Shown: one piece after another, positions 5,819-9,751 of the stretch | Position numbering within the stretch: position 1 is the stretch's first letter | Layout: each line of letters starts with the position of its first letter | Assembly (NCBI GenBank): GCA_025464915.1 | Contig: JAODNF010000410.1 | Coordinates: forward strand, 1-9,751 | Reading direction: 5' to 3' | Length of the DNA: 9,751 nt | Source: Frankiales bacterium | GTDB lineage: Bacteria; Actinomycetota; Actinomycetes; Mycobacteriales; SCTD01 | The notes under the pieces: model-generated | Database searches by the model: none | What the model was told of the DNA's origin: nothing | Seen by the model: only the letters and a program-made list of their open reading frames with translations | Translations under genes and position numbers: made by a program

Positions 5819-7384
5819 GTGAAGGACTCCGTCAAGCTGGCCCGCATGGCCGCGCTCAGCGCGTTCGCGGGCACCGCCCTCGCCCTCGCCATGGCCTTCG
5901 TCATCCGGGCTGACGGCGCGCCGTTCCACATCGCCCTGGACATGATCGTCTTCTACACGGTCGAGGGCATCGGCTCGGCGGTGTGGCTGTTCCTGCTGCC
6001 CAGGGCAGCGGAGCGGTACGGCGTGGTGAGCCGGCACCGGGTCGGCTGGACGTTCTGGGCGCTGGTGCTCCAGCTGTCGAGCGCCGGCGGCTTCGTCAGC
6101 TACACCGGCGGCGTCATCGGGCCCTTCTGGGTGCTCTTCTTCCCGATCCTCGTCTACGCGGGCGTCGCCTGCCCGGTGTGGATGCGGCAGGTCATCGCGG
6201 CGGCCTGCATGGCGGCGCTCGTCCTCGGTTCGGTCCAGGCCGACACCGCGACGGCCGGCACCTGGGCGTGGATGGCCCTCATCTGCCCGTTCTTCGCGGC
6301 GATCACCGGCTTCGTCGGCCGCATCACCGCGCGCCTCGCCGAGGTCAACGAGCGGTCGCTGCGTGACCGGGACGAGCTGCAGGCGCAGGTCCAGGAGCTC
6401 GCCGCTGCGCTCGCCCGCACCGCGCAGGGCGACCTCACCGTGTCGCCAGCGCTGGCCGTCGACCCCGACGCGTCCTACGCCTCGTCGATGACCGTGCTGT
6501 CGCACGCGCTCGGCGACACCCTCGGCAACCTCCGTGGCCTCGTCGACCAGGTCCGGGGCGGCGGAGAGCACATCGCCGCGAGTGCCACCGAGCTGCTCGC
6601 CAGCGCTGAGCAGACCGCTGCCGGCGCAACCCAGCAGTCGTCCGCGGTGGCAGAGACGACCTCGACGATCCAGGAGCTCGCGGCCACCGCGGCGTCGATC
6701 GCCGAGACCGCGGAGGCCGTGGCCGGGGCCGCCCAGAAGACCATGCTTCTCGTCCTCGAGGGCAGCCGGGCGGTCGAGGACTCCGTGAGCTCGATGATGG
6801 AGATCTCCGCACGGGTGGAGGACATCGCCGAGCGCTCCGTGCAGCTCGGCGACCAGTCGCAGGAGATCGGCCGCATCCTCGGCGTCATCGACGACCTCTC
6901 CGACCAGACCAACCTGATCGCGCTCAACGCCGCCATCGAGGCGGCCCGGGCCGGTGAGCACGGCCGCGGCTTCGCCGTGGTCGCCTCGGAGGTGCGCAAG
7001 CTCGCCGAGCGGGCCCAGGAGTCGACCGGCCAGATCCAGCAGATCGTCGTGGCCATCCAGCACGGCACCTCTGCCGCTATCGACGCGACCCGGGCCGGTG
7101 CGGCCGAGGCCAAGGCCGGCGTCGAGAAGGCCCGTGGCGCCGTCGCCTCCCTCTCCCGCATCACCGGCATCGTGGACGAGACCACCGCCGCCGCGAAGGA
7201 GATCTCCATCGCGACGCAGCAGCAGCGGTCGGCGTCCGACCAGGTCGTCGCTGCCATGTCGCAGGTCTCGGACGTGTCCCGCCAGTACGCCGCCGGCTCC
7301 CAGCAGGCCGCGGCCGCCGCCCTCGAGCTCAACAACCTCGCGACCGACCTGAAGGCCTCGATCGCCCGCTTCACCACCGCGTAG
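5819..7384 (+). CDS. Methyl-accepting chemotaxis protein with six-helix membrane sensor and no periplasmic domain
   Basis: The protein is 521 residues from the GTG at 5819. The open frame runs further upstream, but that part overlaps the hydrolase in another frame. Six hydrophobic helices are visible (about 10-29, 38-60, 75-93, 99-117, 123-140, 148-166). Basic loops (PRAAERYGVVSRHR, GRITARLAE) are placed so that both ends are cytoplasmic. There is no extracellular ligand domain; sensing must occur in the membrane or inside the cell. A HAMP-like linker with ARTAQGDLTV (about 199-208) follows, then a long coiled-coil signalling domain. The conserved hairpin tip (about 355-400) contains DQTNLIALNAAIEAARAGE and GRGFAVVASEVRKLAERA, the CheA/CheW contact region. 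No C-terminal CheR-docking pentapeptide is seen. No other che genes are in the window. An alternative start is the ATG at 5846, which leaves a weaker N-terminus. Confidence 0.9.
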   Translation: MKDSVKLARMAALSAFAGTALALAMAFVIRADGAPFHIALDMIVFYTVEGIGSAVWLFLLPRAAERYGVVSRHRVGWTFWALVLQLSSAGGFVSYTGGVIGPFWVLFFPILVYAGVACPVWMRQVIAAACMAALVLGSVQADTATAGTWAWMALICPFFAAITGFVGRITARLAEVNERSLRDRDELQAQVQELAAALARTAQGDLTVSPALAVDPDASYASSMTVLSHALGDTLGNLRGLVDQVRGGGEHIAASATELLASAEQTAAGATQQSSAVAETTSTIQELAATAASIAETAEAVAGAAQKTMLLVLEGSRAVEDSVSSMMEISARVEDIAERSVQLGDQSQEIGRILGVIDDLSDQTNLIALNAAIEAARAGEHGRGFAVVASEVRKLAERAQESTGQIQQIVVAIQHGTSAAIDATRAGAAEAKAGVEKARGAVASLSRITGIVDETTAAAKEISIATQQQRSASDQVVAAMSQVSDVSRQYAAGSQQAAAAALELNNLATDLKASIARFTTA

Positions 7385-7385
7385 C

Positions 7386-7481
7386 TCCCTACGGTTCCTG
7401 GCACGCGGGCGGCCCGAGGCGGCCCTGCCCACGCTCGCGCAGGGGTGGTCCGGCCGCCCGTCGCGCCAGGAGAGGTAGGGA
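7386..7481. terminator. Large imperfect inverted repeat with inner hairpin between convergent genes, likely bidirectional terminator
   Basis: Three paired blocks are nested: TCCCTAC (7386-7392) with GTAGGGA (7475-7481); TCCTGGC (7396-7402) with GCCAGGA (7465-7471); and CGGGCGGCC (7406-7414) with GGCCGCCCG (7452-7460). An inner hairpin CCCTGC/GCAGGG (7423-7428 with 7439-7444) has a 10-nt loop. The element begins directly after the chemotaxis receptor stop (7384) and ends 4 nt before the stop of the convergent secreted-protein gene (7486). No T-tract is present, as is common for actinobacterial terminators. It fills almost the whole intergenic gap. Confidence 0.7.
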
Positions 7482-7485
7482 CCGG

Positions 7486-8439
7486 CTACTTGGCCTGGGC
7501 GGAGTTGGCGCTCATCATCAGCGGCCGGGTGTCGACGGCCTCGAAGGCGCTCGCCGGGATGCCCTTGAGCTCCGCGATGAACGACTCGTTCCACCTCGTG
7601 GACTGCTCGCCCTGGAAGTACCAGGGACTGCCGTTGTCGGCGAGCACCAGGCCGTAGGTCTTCATGGCGACGAGCACGGCGCGGGTGTCCGCGCGGTACT
7701 TGCCGGTGGCGAACGACGCCTTCAGCCGGAAGCGCGCGCCCATCCGCGGGTAGGTCAGGTCGGAGACCGAGCCGGCGTCGTGCCGGGCCGGCCACATGTG
7801 GTGGCGGTCGGTGACGTCGGTCGTGAAGCGGATCGCGTGGTCGACGTGGCCGGCCGCCACCTCGTCGTACCTGAGCAAGCCGGGCAGGATCGGCAGGCCC
7901 GCGGCGTCCGCCGAGGTCCAGCCGTCCGTGCGCAGTGCGTTGCTGCGAAGCGACCAGTGGGCGCCGGAACCGGCCTCCCACTGCGTACCGCTCTTGTGCG
8001 TCGCCCAGGTCTCGTAGAGCGTGCAGGTGCTCTTGTCGACCACGACGGTGTGCCGGTCGCCGGACTGCATCTGGCCGCCCTCGACCTTCGTGTCGGAGCC
8101 GAGGGGGTAGCCGACCCGGTCGCTCTCCGACGCGTAGTCGAACGTCACGCTCACCTTCGCGTGCGTCGACGTGACGTAGGTGATCGGGATGCCGTACGGG
8201 ACCGACTGCTCGCCGTACGACGGCCCGAAGTCCGGGTGCAGCTTGCGGGTCGGCGACATATGCGCCATCCACTGCGCGCTGCGCGGCCAGACGGGGAGCT
8301 TGCTGATGTCGGCGTGCCAGTAGCTGTTCGCCGGGAACGCGCCGCACCCGGTGCCGGGCAGTGCCTTCGAGGTCCCCGCGGCGAGGGCGGGGACGGCGAG
8401 CAGGGGGAGTACGGCGAGAGCTGCTGCTGCGCGCTTCAT
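7486..8439 (-). CDS. Secreted protein of a conserved but uncharacterised family
   Basis: The 317-residue product has a clear Sec signal peptide (KR, then an Ala/Leu-rich core, cleavage near ALA-A at 20/21). The mature part starts near C-G-A-F-P-A-N-S-Y-W (32-41), with a second and only other Cys at 139, so one disulfide is likely. Conserved-looking blocks are GDRHTVVVD (127-135), AGSGAHWSLRSN (156-167), GWTSADAAGLPILPGLLRYDE (173-193), HAIRFT (201-206), HMWPARH (214-220), MGARFRLK (233-240) and GLVLADNGSPWY (263-274). I believe similar proteins occur in actinobacteria and acidobacteria, but I know no function. The dense His/Trp/Asp/Arg motifs suggest a carbohydrate- or metal-binding or enzymatic role; this is a guess. 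The gene follows the DtxR-type regulator after an 18-nt gap, so it is probably cotranscribed. It has no good Shine-Dalgarno. Confidence 0.8.
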   Translation of the reverse strand: MKRAAAALAVLPLLAVPALAAGTSKALPGTGCGAFPANSYWHADISKLPVWPRSAQWMAHMSPTRKLHPDFGPSYGEQSVPYGIPITYVTSTHAKVSVTFDYASESDRVGYPLGSDTKVEGGQMQSGDRHTVVVDKSTCTLYETWATHKSGTQWEAGSGAHWSLRSNALRTDGWTSADAAGLPILPGLLRYDEVAAGHVDHAIRFTTDVTDRHHMWPARHDAGSVSDLTYPRMGARFRLKASFATGKYRADTRAVLVAMKTYGLVLADNGSPWYFQGEQSTRWNESFIAELKGIPASAFEAVDTRPLMMSANSAQAK

Positions 8440-8457
8440 GGGCTGTGTATCGGCAGC

Positions 8458-9147
8458 TCAGGTGCTGACGTACACCTCGGAGGCCACGAGCCGCCCGAGC
8501 TCGACGACGACCCCGTCGACGTCGAGCGTGATCGTGTCGTCGTCGCCGGAGCTGATGGTGACGGCCTGGCCGGGGAAGAGCCGGCCGGACTCGAGCTCGC
8601 GCATGTGGTCGAGCTGCGTCTGCAGGTGCTCGTCGATCCGGCGCACGACGCAGGGCGATCCGGCCGGGACGAGGGCCAGGGTGGTGAGCGGGCCGGGGTC
8701 GACGACGTTGGCGGAACCCGGGATCGGGTTGCCGTGCGGGCACATCCCTGGGTCGCCGAGGAGCTTGACGAGGTGCTGCTCGAGGTTGTCGCTGATCGCG
8801 TGCTCGAGGCGGCACGCCTCTTCGTGGACCTGGCTCCACGGGACCTTGAGCACCTCGACGAGGAGCAGCTCGGCGAGGCGGTGCCGGCGCAGGACCGAGG
8901 TTGCGTAGTCGCGACCGGTCTCGGTGAGGTGCAGGACGCGCTCGTCGTCCATCGTGAGGTAGCCCTCGCGCTCCAGGCGCTTGACAGTCTCGCTGACGGC
9001 CGGGGCACTGACCCCGAGGCGGTCGACGAGGCGGGCACGCATCGGCAGGATGCCGGACTCCTCGAGCTCGAGGATCGTCTCGAGGTACTGCTCCACGGCA
9101 GGGTGATGACCAGTGCCCGGGGGACCCGCGTGCCTCTCGTGCTGCAT
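8458..9147 (-). CDS. DtxR/IdeR-family metal-dependent transcriptional regulator, variant metal site
   Basis: The 229-residue protein has the DtxR layout: an N-terminal winged helix (about 16-75, with VSAPAVSETVKRLEREGYL as recognition region), the dimerisation/metal domain HEEACRLEHAISD (108-120) and CPHGNPIPG (136-144), and a C-terminal FeoA/SH3-like domain. Compared with IdeR at a constant offset of 10, the ancillary ligands His89, Glu93 and His108 and the primary-site Cys112, Glu115 and His116 are kept. The residue at the Met10 position is Gln20, in VEQYLETI. The family represses iron or manganese genes when loaded with Fe2+ or Mn2+; the metal here is uncertain. The ATG at 9147 has no Shine-Dalgarno but has TAGGCT 6 nt upstream. 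It heads a two-gene unit with the secreted protein and is divergent from sigR. Confidence 0.88.
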   Translation of the reverse strand: MQHERHAGPPGTGHHPAVEQYLETILELEESGILPMRARLVDRLGVSAPAVSETVKRLEREGYLTMDDERVLHLTETGRDYATSVLRRHRLAELLLVEVLKVPWSQVHEEACRLEHAISDNLEQHLVKLLGDPGMCPHGNPIPGSANVVDPGPLTTLALVPAGSPCVVRRIDEHLQTQLDHMRELESGRLFPGQAVTISSGDDDTITLDVDGVVVELGRLVASEVYVST

Positions 9148-9153
9148 GAACCC

Positions 9154-9159
9154 AGCCTA
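9154..9159 (-). promoter_or_regulatory. Candidate -10 element (TAGGCT) of a leaderless promoter for the DtxR-family gene
   Basis: On the minus strand TAGGCT fits TANNNT and is followed by 6 nt (GGGTTC) before the ATG. No Shine-Dalgarno is present and no clear -35 is seen. The element lies only 4 bp from the candidate SigR -35 on the plus strand (9163-9168), so the two promoters could interfere. Confidence 0.55.
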
Positions 9160-9162
9160 CGC

Positions 9163-9190
9163 GGGACTACAAGTGCCGGGCACCGTGTTG
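9163..9190 (+). promoter_or_regulatory. Candidate SigR-dependent (autoregulatory) promoter upstream of sigR
   Basis: GGGACT (9163-9168), 18 nt, then GTTG (9187-9190) matches the SigR/SigH promoter pattern (GGGAAT-N18-GTT type) with one mismatch in the -35. The expected transcript start, roughly 7-10 nt after GTT, falls around 9196-9199, where an in-frame ATG for sigR begins at 9199. Autoregulation of this sigma factor is established in Streptomyces and mycobacteria; this site is inferred. Confidence 0.5.
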
Positions 9191-9198
9191 TGGAGGGC

Positions 9199-9294
9199 AT
9201 GAGCACGGTTGGATGCCTCCCCGACAAGCGGACCTTCGGGCCGTTCACGGGGGGCGCGGATCTGCTTCCCTTCGACCCTGTAGCGTCGCCTGCT
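9199..9294 (+). other. Possible N-terminal extension of SigR (long isoform, ATG at 9199)
   Basis: The 96 nt before the GTG at 9295 are open in the sigR frame and begin with ATG. They add 32 residues (starting MSTVGCLPDK, ending near DPVASPA) that are not part of the conserved sigma region. In Streptomyces coelicolor a longer, unstable sigma-R-prime is made from the SigR-dependent upstream promoter. Here the candidate SigR promoter sits at the right distance for a transcript starting at this ATG. GGAGG lies only 2 nt before the ATG, too close to be a normal ribosome binding site. Confidence 0.45.
9281..9286 (+). promoter_or_regulatory. Candidate -10 element (TAGCGT) for the short form of sigR
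   Basis: TAGCGT fits TANNNT and ends 8 nt before the GTG at 9295, with no Shine-Dalgarno in between. It would give a housekeeping, leaderless or near-leaderless transcript for the standard-length SigR. No clear -35 is evident. Confidence 0.45.
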
Positions 9295-9751
9295 GTGACC
9301 GAGGAGACCGCGGAGCAGCGCAACGCGCGCTTCGAGCGCGATGCGCTCCCGTTCCTCGACCAGCTCTACTCGGCGGCCCTGCGGATGACCCGCAACCCGG
9401 CCGACGCCGAGGACCTGGTGCAGGAGACCTTCGCCAAGGCCTACTCCGCGTTCCACCAGTTCCAGGAGGGCACGAACCTCAAGGCCTGGCTCTACCGGAT
9501 CCTCACCAACACGTTCATCAACACCTACCGCAAGAAGCAGCGCCAGCCGCAGCAGTCACCGACCGAGCAGATCGAGGACTGGCAGATCGCGGCGGCCGAG
9601 GCGCACACCTCGACGGGTCTGCGAAGCGCCGAGATGGAGGCGCTCGACCACCTCCCCGACTCCGACGTCAAGGAAGCCCTGCAGCAGCTTCCCGAGGACT
9701 TCCGCATGGCGGTCTACCTCGCCGACGTCGAGGGCTTCTCCTACAAGGAGA
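9295..9751 (+). CDS. sigR: RNA polymerase sigma factor SigR/SigH (ECF family, thiol-oxidative stress), 3' truncated by window
   Basis: The first 152 residues are visible from the GTG at 9295; the gene runs off the right edge. The sequence is characteristic of actinobacterial SigR (SigH in mycobacteria): RNARFERDALPFLDQLYS, sigma region 2 with NPADAEDLVQETFAKAY and GTNLKAWLYRILTNTFINTY, the IEDWQ and STGLRSAE linker, and the start of region 4 with LPEDFRMAVYLADVEGFSYKE. SigR directs the response to disulfide stress (thioredoxin, mycothiol and proteolysis genes) and is held by the zinc anti-sigma factor RsrA, normally encoded just downstream, outside this window. This start gives the standard length; an in-frame ATG at 9199 could give a longer form. 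Identification is firm; the isoform use is inference. Confidence 0.95.
   Translation, partial: MTEETAEQRNARFERDALPFLDQLYSAALRMTRNPADAEDLVQETFAKAYSAFHQFQEGTNLKAWLYRILTNTFINTYRKKQRQPQQSPTEQIEDWQIAAAEAHTSTGLRSAEMEALDHLPDSDVKEALQQLPEDFRMAVYLADVEGFSYKE

Noticed and set aside
8440..8457. Separate leaderless promoter for the secreted protein gene at 8439
   Set aside because: The gap contains GATACACAGCCC but no TANNNT at the right distance. Cotranscription with the DtxR-family gene is simpler.
5783..8839. Minus-strand open frame of 1018 codons covering the chemotaxis receptor and beyond
   Set aside because: It runs antisense to the receptor and out of frame across the secreted-protein and DtxR genes, and has shadow composition. 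The genes it covers have clear family motifs.
9145..9165. DtxR/IdeR box for autoregulation of the DtxR-family gene
   Set aside because: Only a half-site-like AGCCTA is present. There is no 19-bp dyad resembling the iron-box consensus, and the same bases are better explained as a -10 element.
1..9751. Mobile element, phage, CRISPR, tRNA or defence system
   Set aside because: I saw no transposase, integrase, terminal repeats, spaced direct repeats or tRNA-like cloverleaf, and no defence-family motifs. Composition looks uniform throughout.

Overview
The window is GC-rich (about 70% or more by eye) with tightly packed genes, many GTG starts and several leaderless-type starts. The right end carries a SigR/SigH-type thiol-oxidative-stress sigma factor. 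Together with a DtxR/IdeR-family regulator and an SOS-response-associated peptidase, this points to a chromosomal segment of an actinobacterium. A methyl-accepting chemotaxis protein suggests the organism is, or recently was, flagellated. I cannot fix the genus from sequence alone. No insertion sequence, phage gene, CRISPR array, tRNA or rRNA is visible, so this looks like core or soft-core chromosome.

Layout. Positions 1-2684 (+) form a compact operon. It holds the 3' end of a branched-chain-amino-acid-type ABC permease/ATPase fusion, a substrate-binding lipoprotein (4-bp overlap) and an SRAP/YedK-type abasic-site protein (zero spacing). It ends against a convergent secreted, C-terminally membrane-anchored protein of unknown function (2681-3973, -); the two stop codons share one CTAG. 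That protein is divergent from a small DksA/TraR-type zinc-finger protein (4022-4366, +), which is convergent with a methyltransferase-like protein (4395-5129, -). The methyltransferase gene is divergent from an alpha/beta hydrolase of the Tex30/KANL3 type (5152-5757, +). A six-helix chemotaxis receptor follows (5819-7384, +). A large imperfect inverted repeat (7386-7481) separates it from a two-gene minus-strand unit: a DtxR-family regulator (8458-9147) and a secreted protein of unknown function (7486-8439). A divergent control region of about 150 bp leads into sigR (9295 to the right edge).

How it works together. The left operon is probably an amino-acid or related solute importer with a DNA-repair gene attached. 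The right end joins metal sensing (DtxR family) and thiol/oxidative stress (SigR) through a shared intergenic region. The most interesting structure is in the starts. At least four genes lack a Shine-Dalgarno sequence and instead have a TANNNT -10 element 6 or 8 nt before the start codon. The chemotaxis receptor has a sigma-28-like GCCGAT element 7 nt before its GTG. sigR has a second in-frame ATG 96 nt upstream, preceded by a near-consensus SigR-type promoter (GGGACT-N18-GTTG) positioned to start transcription at or next to that ATG. This matches the logic of the long, autoinduced sigma-R-prime isoform known in Streptomyces.

No wholly new defence or mobile system is visible. The parts closest to undescribed are the two secreted proteins of unknown function and the DtxR-family variant.
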